Shown here one piece after another: positions 1 through 5,926 of a stretch of 6,627 nt of DNA (position 1 is its first letter; every line of letters starts with the position of its first letter). The stretch is from the NCBI GenBank assembly GCA_945866285.1, contig CAMBHC010000154.1, positions 1 to 6,627 of the forward strand, given 5' to 3'. The position numbers were made by a program, and so were the translations under genes. The notes below the pieces were generated by a model. It was not told the origin of the DNA, did not search any database, and worked only from the letters and a program-made list of their open reading frames with translations. The stretch comes from Candidatus Sulfopaludibacter sp. SbA3 (GTDB taxonomy: Bacteria; Acidobacteriota; Vicinamibacteria; Vicinamibacterales; UBA2999).

Positions 1-1
1 G

Positions 2-343
2 GCCGGGCGAACCAGCGACGCCCAGTTCATGGTGACGCCAGTGGCAGTCAATCCGTTCAGTCGCGAGGTCATCGTTGACGTCGGCGACCGCTACGAGAAG
101 GGCAACGTGTGGTTTGAGCCGAGGCCGCACTTCAGGCCGGCCGGGTTTGGCATGCCGAAGGGCCTGGACGATCCCGAGGCGCAGGCGGCCCTGCAGTCGC
201 CGCGCGCGCAGGTCTTCCTGCGGTGGGCGCGCTTTCCGTTCGTCCAGGTCGAGCGTCACACCTCGCCACCCACGATCTGGCTGAACGACTACCGTTACGC
301 CAACGCCGGGGCGCATGGCTGGTCGGCGACGAAAATTCAGTGA
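2..343 (+). CDS. C-terminal part of a probable YdjM/DUF457-type membrane-bound metal-dependent hydrolase (5'-partial)
   Basis: This is the last 113 codons of a gene whose start lies left of the window. The frame is open from base 2, so the Met at base 29 is almost certainly internal. The visible part holds the stretch NPFSREVIVDVGDRYEKGNVWF, followed by a segment on codons with Asp-Pro-Glu-Ala, then FLRWARFPFVQVE and a terminal LNDYRYA. From memory this order (NPF, a beta strand with V-D/E, a 'FLRWARFP' block, a final D-x-RYA strand) is that of the soluble C-terminal domain of inner-membrane metal-dependent hydrolases of the YdjM/DUF457 family. The membrane helices and His-rich metal-binding part expected upstream are outside the window, so catalysis cannot be judged. 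Substrates of the family are poorly defined. The next gene starts 56 bases downstream on the same strand behind its own candidate promoter. Confidence 0.6.
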   Translation, partial: AGRTSDAQFMVTPVAVNPFSREVIVDVGDRYEKGNVWFEPRPHFRPAGFGMPKGLDDPEAQAALQSPRAQVFLRWARFPFVQVERHTSPPTIWLNDYRYANAGAHGWSATKIQ

Positions 344-351
344 GGCATGGT

Positions 352-365
352 CCGCCTAAAGGCGG
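352..365. repeat. Small GC-rich palindrome in the intergenic gap
   Basis: CCGCC (352-356) and GGCGG (361-365) are perfect inverted repeats around the tetraloop TAAA. Just downstream, GCCGCC (365-370) can pair with GGCGGC (379-384) around an 8-base loop, and the CCGCC at 352 could also pair with GGCGG at 379-383, so alternative folds exclude each other. No T-run follows, so it is not a standard intrinsic terminator for the hydrolase gene. The core TCCGCCTAAAGGCGG looks like a dispersed intergenic palindrome of the kind I associate with Acidobacteriota genomes, but only one copy lies in this window. Confidence 0.45.
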
Positions 366-387
366 CCGCCACATGTACGGCGGCGGG

Positions 388-393
388 TACAAT
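388..393 (+). promoter_or_regulatory. Candidate -10 box (TACAAT) for a leaderless transcript
   Basis: TACAAT matches five of six positions of the sigma70 -10 consensus and stands out in a GC-rich background. Only six bases separate it from the ATG at 400, so transcription would begin at or next to the start codon. No Shine-Dalgarno motif lies between them, which agrees with leaderless translation. There is no recognisable TTGACA-like -35 at 16-18 bases and no TGn extension, so the call rests on the -10 and its position. Confidence 0.45.
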
Positions 394-399
394 GGCCCC

Positions 400-1296
400 A
401 TGCGAATTGCCGCCTTCCTGCTGGCCGCCTTAGTTGCGATCCCCAGCTCCGCGTCTGCGTGGGGCTTCGAAGCGCACAAGTTCATCGTCGACCGCATGGT
501 CGAGCTGTTGCCGCCGGAGCTGAAGCCGCTGTTTGAGAAGCACCGCGCCTTCATCATCGAGCGGTCGGTCGATCCGGACCTCTGGCGCAACGTCGGGTGG
601 GAAACAGAGCCGCCCAATCACTTCCTCGACATGGACTACGCGGCGTTCGGCCCGTATCCGTTCGACGCCCTGCCGCGTGATTACGCGGCCGCGGTCGAGA
701 AGTTCGGCAAGAGCGTGGTCGAGACGCAGGGGATGCTGCCCTGGCGCACCGCCGAGTTCTATGGCAACCTGCAACGCGAGTTCGCGTCACTGAAGCGGCA
801 GCCAGTCCCCGGCTATGCCATCGACAACATCCTGTTGCACGCCGCCATCCTGGCGCACTACACCTCGGACGGCCACGTGCCGCTGCACGCGGTGGTGAAC
901 TACAACGGCCAGCTCACATCGCAGGATGGACTGCACTCGCGCTGGGAGTCGGACTTGTTCGAGCGCAACCGCACCCGCCTGGCCATCGCGCCGGCTGCCG
1001 CCAAGGGCGTGAGCCATCCGCGTGACTTCATGTTCGACACCCTGCTGGCCAGCAATCGCGCCGCCGTCAACGTGCTCGCGTCCGACGCCACGGCCGCCGC
1101 CGGTCGCGAGTTCTATGACGATGCCTACTTCGACGTCTTCGCGAGAGGAGCGCTGCCGACGCTCGAGCGCCGGCTGAACGATTCGATCACGGCCGTGGCC
1201 TCGATGATCATCGGCGCGTGGGAACAGGCCGGCAAGCCGGCGATTCCTGCCGCGCCGGCGCCAACTCCGCGGCGGATTCGACGTCCGAAGCAGTGA
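400..1296 (+). CDS. Exported zinc-dependent phospholipase C / S1-P1 nuclease-like hydrolase
   Basis: A 298-residue secreted enzyme of the phospholipase C / P1 nuclease superfamily, which cleaves phosphodiester bonds using three zinc ions. Residues 1-20 form a signal peptide ending in Ala-Ser-Ala, and cleavage there leaves Trp21 as the mature N-terminus, as the family needs because the Trp backbone is a zinc ligand. The other ligands follow in family order: His26 (mature His6, as in P1), Asp60 (in VDPDLW; Asp58 is the alternative), His74 (NHFLD), His153 and Asp157 (HYTSD), His163 (PLH), His179 and Glu183 (HSRWE). Glu at the last place matches B. cereus phospholipase C rather than P1, which has Asp. 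The C-terminal 20 residues are Pro/Ala/Arg-rich and probably disordered. The ATG at 400 is chosen because it starts the signal peptide; the frame stays open upstream, but those codons overlap the previous gene. Whether it acts on phospholipids or nucleic acids cannot be told from sequence. The stop shares one base with the next start. Confidence 0.8.
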   Translation: MRIAAFLLAALVAIPSSASAWGFEAHKFIVDRMVELLPPELKPLFEKHRAFIIERSVDPDLWRNVGWETEPPNHFLDMDYAAFGPYPFDALPRDYAAAVEKFGKSVVETQGMLPWRTAEFYGNLQREFASLKRQPVPGYAIDNILLHAAILAHYTSDGHVPLHAVVNYNGQLTSQDGLHSRWESDLFERNRTRLAIAPAAAKGVSHPRDFMFDTLLASNRAAVNVLASDATAAAGREFYDDAYFDVFARGALPTLERRLNDSITAVASMIIGAWEQAGKPAIPAAPAPTPRRIRRPKQ

Positions 1297-1985
1297 TGGA
1301 TGTCTACCTCGTGCCGATCGCCGCCGACCGCTTCGAGACCTATTACGAAGCGCCGGAGGATGACGAACCGGCAGAGTCGGCGGAGGGATTGGGCTTCTTC
1401 GGCCGCTTGCGCGTGCGCTTCCATGCTCAACTGAAGGAAGCAGAGCAGGCGCGGCACCAGGCCGCGGTCGACGAGCCCAGGACGTTTCTTGGCAGGATGC
1501 AGGCGCGATTGCTGCGCTGGGTCGCCGAGCGCGTCGCCGAACAACGCCTGCTGTGGCGGCTGCGAACGGCGGACGCGGCAATGCTGCACGTGGCCGCGGA
1601 CATGGATCCGCAGGCGGCCGAGAACCTGATGCGGGTCTCGATCAAGCGCGACGCCGACCGCCACTTGCGGTTGCTCGCCGTGCACTCCGTGGCCCTGGTC
1701 CTGTCGGCGCCGGTAGCCGTGATCCCGGGGCCCAACGTGCTCGGCTATCTCTTCACCTTCACGGTCGTGGGGCACTTCCTGTCGTGGCGCGGTGCGCGTC
1801 GAGGCGCGAGCCTCGTGCGGTGGCGGGTGGTGCCGAGCAGCGACCTCGCTGAGCTTCGTCGCGCCTTGGTCCCGGGTGCCGCGGACCGTCATCGCGTCAT
1901 CCACGAGGTGGCCGATCGGCTCCATCTGCTCCATCTGCCGAAGCTGGCCAGGTTCGTCGAACGGATGGCGGCGGCGGGCGCGTGA
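1296..1985 (+). CDS. Membrane-associated protein resembling the mitochondrial K+/H+ exchange-related family (Mit_KHE1)
   Basis: A 229-residue protein beginning MDVYLVPIAADRFETYYE. An acidic stretch (residues 18-30) is followed by a charged amphipathic helical region with many Arg, Glu and Gln (about 35-95), including RLLRWVAERVAEQRLLWRLR. A basic segment, KRDADRHLR (118-125), then leads into two hydrophobic segments (about 126-144 and 148-163) separated by the turn PGPN (145-148) and followed by SWRGARRGA. This layout, with the 'D-R-H ... PGPN-x-x-x-Y ... GH-x-x-S-x-R-GA' signature, is what I recall of bacterial proteins assigned to Mit_KHE1 (PF10173), named for yeast proteins linked to mitochondrial K+/H+ exchange. 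Transport activity has not been shown for such bacterial proteins to my knowledge. The TGATG junction with the preceding gene implies coupled translation. The start at 1296 is preferred because the conserved-looking N-terminus begins there; upstream in-frame codons lie inside the previous gene. Confidence 0.6.
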   Translation: MDVYLVPIAADRFETYYEAPEDDEPAESAEGLGFFGRLRVRFHAQLKEAEQARHQAAVDEPRTFLGRMQARLLRWVAERVAEQRLLWRLRTADAAMLHVAADMDPQAAENLMRVSIKRDADRHLRLLAVHSVALVLSAPVAVIPGPNVLGYLFTFTVVGHFLSWRGARRGASLVRWRVVPSSDLAELRRALVPGAADRHRVIHEVADRLHLLHLPKLARFVERMAAAGA

Positions 1986-1991
1986 TATTCT
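1983..1991 (+). promoter_or_regulatory. Candidate extended -10 promoter (TGATATTCT) for lpxD and the genes after it
   Basis: TG (1983-1984), one base, then TATTCT (1986-1991) forms an extended -10 element, which can work without a good -35; none is evident here. It ends seven bases before the GTG start of lpxD, so the transcript would be leaderless or nearly so, and no Shine-Dalgarno motif fits in the gap. The TGA stop codon of the preceding gene supplies the TGn part. The spacing resembles that of the TACAAT box at 388-393. Confidence 0.5.
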
Positions 1992-1998
1992 CGACCTC

Positions 1999-3024
1999 GT
2001 GACCCTCGGCGAGCTCGCTCGGCGTTTGGAGTGCCCCGTCGAGGGCGATGCCGGCATCGAGATTCACCGTGTGGCCAAGATTGAAACCGCCGGCCCCGGC
2101 GACGTGACCTTTCTGGCCAACCCCAAATACGCCTCGGCCCTGGCCGAGACCAAGGCCAGCGCGGTGATCGCCAGCGCGGCCATTACCGCCGCGCCGTGCG
2201 CGATCATTCGCAGCGCCACGCCCTATTTGACCTTTGCGCGTGCGGCGCAAGCGTTGTCGCCCGAACGTCGTCCCGAACCCGGGGTGCATCCGCAGGCCTG
2301 GGTGGCGACCGGCGCGACCGTTGATCCGACCGCGTCAGTCGGTCCCTTTGCCGCGATCGGCGCCGGCGCGAACATCGGCGCCCGGACCATCATTCATCCC
2401 CACGCCGTGATTGCGGCCGACGCCGTGATTGGACCCGACTGCGTGGTGCACTCGCACGTCTCCATCCGCGAGCGATGCACGCTCGGCGCCCGCGTCGTGG
2501 TGCAGAATGGCGCGGTGATTGGCAGCGATGGCTACGGCTTCGCGCAGCGCCCTGATGGCTCGCACGAGAAAATCCCTCAGACCGGGCCCGTCGTGATCGA
2601 GGACGATGTCGAGATTGGCGCCAACACGACCATCGACCGCCCGGCGGTGGGCGAAACGCGAATCAAGACCGGCACCAAGATCGACAACCTCGTGCAGATC
2701 GCCCACGGCGTCGTGCTGGGCCGGCATGTCCTGCTGGCGGCGCAGGTGGGCATTGCCGGCAGCACGATTGTTGGCGACCACGTGACCTTCGGCGGCCAGG
2801 TCGGGGTCGGCGGGCACCTCACGATTGGCGATCGCGTCAAAGCTGTCGGGCAGTCGGGCATCACTAATTCGGTGGCTGAAGATCAGTTCGTGTCGGGCTA
2901 CCCGGCCATTCCGAACAACGAGTGGCGGCGGTCGTCGGCCGTGTTCCGAAAGCTGCCGGAGATGCGGCGCCAGTTGAAGCACCTCGAGGCGCGGCTGACG
3001 AAAATCGAAGAGATGGACACCTAA
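1999..3024 (+). CDS. lpxD: UDP-3-O-acylglucosamine N-acyltransferase LpxD
   Basis: LpxD adds the amide-linked 3-hydroxyacyl chain from acyl-ACP to UDP-3-O-acyl-glucosamine, the third step of lipid A synthesis, at the cytoplasmic side. The 341-residue length is normal. Residues 1-95 are the N-terminal uridine-binding domain, with GPGDVTFLANPKY (32-44) carrying the expected Phe38, Asn41 and Tyr44. Residues about 100-290 are a left-handed beta-helix of hexapeptide repeats with a conserved GSDGYGFA loop (175-182). His236 in DNLVQIAHG matches the catalytic His (His239 in E. coli), and His273 in GGHLTIGD matches the second conserved His. A C-terminal helix with heptad-like hydrophobics (315-338) would complete the trimer. 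The GTG start gives the standard N-terminus (TLGELARRL); starting further upstream would only add codons overlapping the previous gene. The stop overlaps the next start as TAATG. I see no missing key residue. Confidence 0.95.
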   Translation: MTLGELARRLECPVEGDAGIEIHRVAKIETAGPGDVTFLANPKYASALAETKASAVIASAAITAAPCAIIRSATPYLTFARAAQALSPERRPEPGVHPQAWVATGATVDPTASVGPFAAIGAGANIGARTIIHPHAVIAADAVIGPDCVVHSHVSIRERCTLGARVVVQNGAVIGSDGYGFAQRPDGSHEKIPQTGPVVIEDDVEIGANTTIDRPAVGETRIKTGTKIDNLVQIAHGVVLGRHVLLAAQVGIAGSTIVGDHVTFGGQVGVGGHLTIGDRVKAVGQSGITNSVAEDQFVSGYPAIPNNEWRRSSAVFRKLPEMRRQLKHLEARLTKIEEMDT

Positions 3025-4415
3025 TGCGGAATTTCACGCTGGCAAGTCCGGCGGGTCTGAAGACCCGCCTCTACGTCCTGCTGGGGCTCGTGGCCATCGG
3101 CACCGTGCTCTGGATGGTGCCGCTGCAGGCGGCCATCCGCCCGCCGAAGCTGGAGTACCAGCGTCTCGTGCTCCCCAATGGCATGGTCGTGGTCCTGCAC
3201 CAGGACAAGTCGACGCCGATTGTCCAGGTCGAGCTGTGGTACCACGTGGGTTCGAAGAACGAGAAGCCGGGCCGGACCGGCTTCGCGCATTTCTTCGAGC
3301 ACATGATGTTCAAGGGCTCCAAGAACGTCGAGCCCGAACAGCACACGTCGATCATCGCCTCGATTGGTGGCCAGGCCAACGCCTATACCAACGAGGACAC
3401 GACGGTGTTTCATCAGACCATTCCGGCGCAGTACCTGCCGCTGGCGTTGTGGATGGAAGCCGATCGCATGGCGAGCCTGCGCGTGGACGAGAAGGCCTTC
3501 ATCGCCGAGCGCGAGGTGGTGAAGGAAGAGCGCCGCATGCGCATCGAGAATCCGCCGTTCGGCCTGCTGAACGAGCTGATCAGCTTTCATGCCTTCGACG
3601 TGCATCCCTACAAGCACCCGGTGATCGGCAGCATGAACGACCTCAATGCGGCGACCATTGATGATGTCCGCGCGTTCTACAACACTTACTACGTGCCGGA
3701 CAACGCCACGTTGTTGATCGCCGGCGACTTCGAGACGGACAACGCGGTCCGCCTGGTGAATCAGTACTTCGCCCGCATCCCCAAGTCGGCGACGCCGGTG
3801 TCGCGCGACATCCCGAAGGAGCCGATGCACACCAAGGAGCGCCGGATCAACCTCGAGCAGCCCTGGCCGCTGCCGGCGGTGGTGGTGGCGTACCAGGCGC
3901 CCTACAACGGCCATCCCGATTCGTATCCGATGTTCGTGATGTCGAAGACGCTGTCCGACGGCCAGACCTCGCGGATCTATCGCAAGCTGGTCTACGAGAC
4001 CGGCCTCGCCCTGACCGCGTTCGGCAGCAGCAGCTTCCTGGAGGCCCCCGGCATCTTCTATGCCGTCGCACTCGTCAATCCGGGCAAGTCGGCGGATGAC
4101 GTGGAGAAGGCGTTGATCGCCGAGTTCGACAAGCTCAAGGCCGAGGGCATCACCGAGCGTGAGTTGCAGCGCGCCAAGAACCAGTTCTCGCGCGACTACA
4201 TCCTGAGCCGGCTGTCGATCAAGGAGAAGGCGTCGCAGATGGGCCACGCCGAAGTGATCCAGAAGGACATGGCCAGCGCCGACGGCGAGTTCGACACGTT
4301 CCTGAAAGTGTCCACGGCCGACATCAAGCGCGCGGCGCAGATGTATTTCGTGCCGGAACGACGGATGGTGATGCGGATTATGCCCAAGGGCGGAGTCAAC
4401 GAGGTGGCGAAGTGA
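3024..4415 (+). CDS. M16 family zinc metallopeptidase, catalytic (zinc-binding) subunit
   Basis: A 463-residue peptidase of the pitrilysin / mitochondrial processing peptidase family (M16B-like size). A basic N-terminus and hydrophobic helix (about residues 16-31), then a possible LQA cleavage site near 34-36, indicate export or membrane anchoring. The first M16 domain has the inverted zinc motif HFFEH (His89, Glu92 as base, His93), with distal Glu169 and the also conserved Glu162 in EREVVKEE; spacing from His93 to Glu169 matches yeast beta-MPP. A second M16 domain starts near 275. In its block SRIYRKLVYETGLAL, Arg317 is kept, but the place 13 residues later where Tyr is usual is Leu330, so the substrate-binding Arg/Tyr pair seems incomplete. 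The next gene has the opposite pattern, so the two probably form one heterodimer, as known for Sphingomonas SPH2681/SPH2682 and MPP. Its start overlaps the lpxD stop by one base and its last four bases overlap the next gene. A 20-base palindrome lies in its signal-peptide codons. Substrate unknown. Confidence 0.88.
   Translation: MRNFTLASPAGLKTRLYVLLGLVAIGTVLWMVPLQAAIRPPKLEYQRLVLPNGMVVVLHQDKSTPIVQVELWYHVGSKNEKPGRTGFAHFFEHMMFKGSKNVEPEQHTSIIASIGGQANAYTNEDTTVFHQTIPAQYLPLALWMEADRMASLRVDEKAFIAEREVVKEERRMRIENPPFGLLNELISFHAFDVHPYKHPVIGSMNDLNAATIDDVRAFYNTYYVPDNATLLIAGDFETDNAVRLVNQYFARIPKSATPVSRDIPKEPMHTKERRINLEQPWPLPAVVVAYQAPYNGHPDSYPMFVMSKTLSDGQTSRIYRKLVYETGLALTAFGSSSFLEAPGIFYAVALVNPGKSADDVEKALIAEFDKLKAEGITERELQRAKNQFSRDYILSRLSIKEKASQMGHAEVIQKDMASADGEFDTFLKVSTADIKRAAQMYFVPERRMVMRIMPKGGVNEVAK
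3050..3069. repeat. Perfect 20-base palindrome inside the M16 signal-peptide codons
   Basis: GGCGGGTCT (3050-3058) and AGACCCGCC (3061-3069) are perfect 9-base inverted repeats around GA. In RNA this is an 8-bp, very GC-rich stem with a UGAA loop, starting 26 bases after the ATG. It encodes residues 9-16 (PAGLKTRL), before the hydrophobic helix. It resembles dispersed GGCGG-arm intergenic palindromes that I associate with this kind of genome, and it shares arm composition with the smaller hairpin at 352-365. It could be a captured repeat or a hairpin affecting translation; the sequence alone does not decide. Confidence 0.6.
4401..4407 (+). promoter_or_regulatory. Ribosome binding site (GAGGTGG) fixing the GTG start of the second M16 gene
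   Basis: GAGGTGG is a good Shine-Dalgarno match ending four bases before the GTG at 4412. It lies inside the final codons of the upstream M16 gene. It supports the GTG that forms the GTGA stop/start overlap, and it is the clearest ribosome binding site in the window. Confidence 0.6.
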
Positions 4416-5926
4416 GGCTCAAGGCGGTCGCCACCCTCGGGGTGTTTTCACTCCTGACGGCGCTGGTCGCCGCGCAAGCCGTCCCGGCGCCAGGGGCCAG
4501 CCCGCAGGGACCGCGCGTCACGAGTTGGCCACGCGAGGCGCCGCCACGCCCGCTGCCGGCGCACCCCGTGGTGTTCCCGCCGTATGAGATCCGCAAGCTG
4601 GCGAATGGCCTGCAAGTGGTGCTCGTGAGCCACAACGAGCAACCTTCGGTCAGTGTCCGGCTGATCATCCGTGCCGGCGCGGCGCAGGATCCGAAAGACA
4701 AGCACGGCATGGCGATGCTTGCGGCCACGCTGCTGGACCAGGGCGCGGGCAATCGGTCGGCCGAACAGATTGCCGACACAATTGACTTCGTGGGTGGCGC
4801 GCTCGGCACCGGGGCCGGCAGCGACTTGAGTTTCGTCAACGCCGTGGTCATGAAAGACAGCTACGACCTCGCGCTCGAGCTGATGGCCGACGTGGTGCAG
4901 CGGCCGACGTTTGCGCCAGAAGAAGTTGAGCGGCAGCGCCAGCAGGCGTTATCGGCGTTGAAGGTGTCGGCCGACGATCCGGACGCCGTGGCCGGCCAGG
5001 TGATCGACCGCTTGATCTACGGATTTCACCCGTACGGCATGCCCGGTGGTGGCACGGCTGCCTCACTGGCGTCGCTGACGCGGGCCGACTTCGTCGACTA
5101 TCACCGGAAGTACTTCGTGCCGAACAACGCGCTGATCGCGGTCGTCGGTGACATCGGCGCGGCCGAAGCCATGGTCGGCGTCGAGAAGTTTTTCGGCGGG
5201 TGGCAGCCCGGCGTCGTGCCCGAGCAGTCCGCGACCGAGTCGCCCCAGCCCACCAAGCGCGTGATCGTGATCGACAAGAAGGACGCGGTGCAGACAGAGA
5301 TCCGCGTCGGGCACCTCGCGATTCCACGGAAGCATGCCGACTACGAGGCGGTGGATCAGGCGGTGAAGATCCTGGGCGGCGAAGGTGCCAATCGCCTGCA
5401 GCAAGTGCTGCGGTCACAGCGCCAGCTCACCTACGGGGCGTCAGCGGACCTGGACACCTACAAGCTGGCCGGCGCCGTGATTGCCGAGACCGACACCCAG
5501 ACCGCCAACACCGCTGAAGCCTTGCGCATCGTCGTGGATGAGTTCTCCCGGCTTCAGCGTGAGCGCGTGTTCGATGCGGAGCTGGAGGGCGCGCAGGACT
5601 ACATGGTGGGGCATTTCCCCCTGACGATCGAAGTGCCCGATGCGATTGCGACGCAGGTGCTGAACCAGTTGTTCTACGAACTGCCGGTGGACGACCTGCC
5701 GAAGTACCGCGAGCGAATCCTGAGGGTGACCCCTGATGAGATCCAACGCGTGGCGCGCTGGTTCATTCGTCCCGCGCAACTGTCGGTGGTGCTGGTCGGC
5801 AATGCCGACGCGTTCGTCAAGGACTTGAAAGGGGTCGGGTTCGGCGACTACGAGCGCATCCCGATCGAGAGTGTCGACCTGCTGTCGGCGGACTTTCAGC
5901 GCCGGGCGCCGACCAGGCCGCAGTGA
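4412..5926 (+). CDS. M16 family peptidase-like protein, non-catalytic (Arg/Tyr) subunit
   Basis: A 504-residue M16 protein that begins at GTG within a GTGA overlap with the catalytic subunit gene. Residues 1-22 look like a Sec signal peptide (basic start, hydrophobic Ala/Leu/Val core, cleavage around Ala-Ala-Gln-Ala), followed by a Pro-rich linker (24-57). The first M16 domain begins at EIRKLANGLQVVLV (59-72). Where active members have HxxEH, this one reads M102-L-A-A105-T106 in GMAMLAATLLDQG, so both zinc His and the catalytic Glu are gone. The second domain (from about 283) has NRLQQVLRSQRQLTYGA with Arg328 and Tyr341, the pair that binds the substrate backbone in the family. It is therefore probably a partner that supplies Arg/Tyr to the zinc subunit upstream. 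The domain layout is intact, so this is not a decayed gene. Both proteins are predicted to be exported, pointing to a periplasmic or membrane-facing protease. Its last four bases overlap lpxB. Confidence 0.87.
   Translation: MRLKAVATLGVFSLLTALVAAQAVPAPGASPQGPRVTSWPREAPPRPLPAHPVVFPPYEIRKLANGLQVVLVSHNEQPSVSVRLIIRAGAAQDPKDKHGMAMLAATLLDQGAGNRSAEQIADTIDFVGGALGTGAGSDLSFVNAVVMKDSYDLALELMADVVQRPTFAPEEVERQRQQALSALKVSADDPDAVAGQVIDRLIYGFHPYGMPGGGTAASLASLTRADFVDYHRKYFVPNNALIAVVGDIGAAEAMVGVEKFFGGWQPGVVPEQSATESPQPTKRVIVIDKKDAVQTEIRVGHLAIPRKHADYEAVDQAVKILGGEGANRLQQVLRSQRQLTYGASADLDTYKLAGAVIAETDTQTANTAEALRIVVDEFSRLQRERVFDAELEGAQDYMVGHFPLTIEVPDAIATQVLNQLFYELPVDDLPKYRERILRVTPDEIQRVARWFIRPAQLSVVLVGNADAFVKDLKGVGFGDYERIPIESVDLLSADFQRRAPTRPQ

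Noticed and set aside
344..370. Intrinsic terminator after the YdjM-like gene
   Set aside because: The hairpin has only a 5-bp stem and no T-run follows it.
223..399. Upstream extension of the PLC-like gene to an ATG at 223
   Set aside because: It would overlap 121 bases of the preceding coding region and bury the signal peptide. The ATG at 373 is possible but puts an odd MYGGGYNGP ahead of the signal peptide and has no ribosome binding site.
1228..1262. GCCGGC repeats near the end of the PLC-like gene
   Set aside because: These are explained by Ala/Pro/Gly codons in a low-complexity GC-rich tail; no longer symmetry or spacing pattern is present.
1792..1998. Upstream extension of lpxD to an ATG at 1792
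   Set aside because: The added residues overlap the previous gene in another frame and are Arg/Trp/Ser-rich, unlike LpxD. The family N-terminus begins at the GTG at 1999.
2922..3023. Upstream extension of the first M16 gene to an ATG at 2922
   Set aside because: It lies entirely within the lpxD coding region and would place non-hydrophobic residues before the signal sequence.
3021..4247. A 408-codon open frame on the minus strand opposite the first M16 gene
   Set aside because: Its product is a His/Arg/Leu-rich antisense translation without recognisable motifs, wholly opposite a clear M16 peptidase. High GC keeps antisense frames open. The same applies to the minus-strand frames at 1125-2057, 2335-2982 and 787-1581.
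4412..5926. Pseudogene status for the second M16 gene because HxxEH is absent
   Set aside because: The reading frame is full length with both M16 domains and a kept Arg/Tyr pair. Loss of the zinc site is normal for the partner subunit in heterodimeric M16 enzymes.
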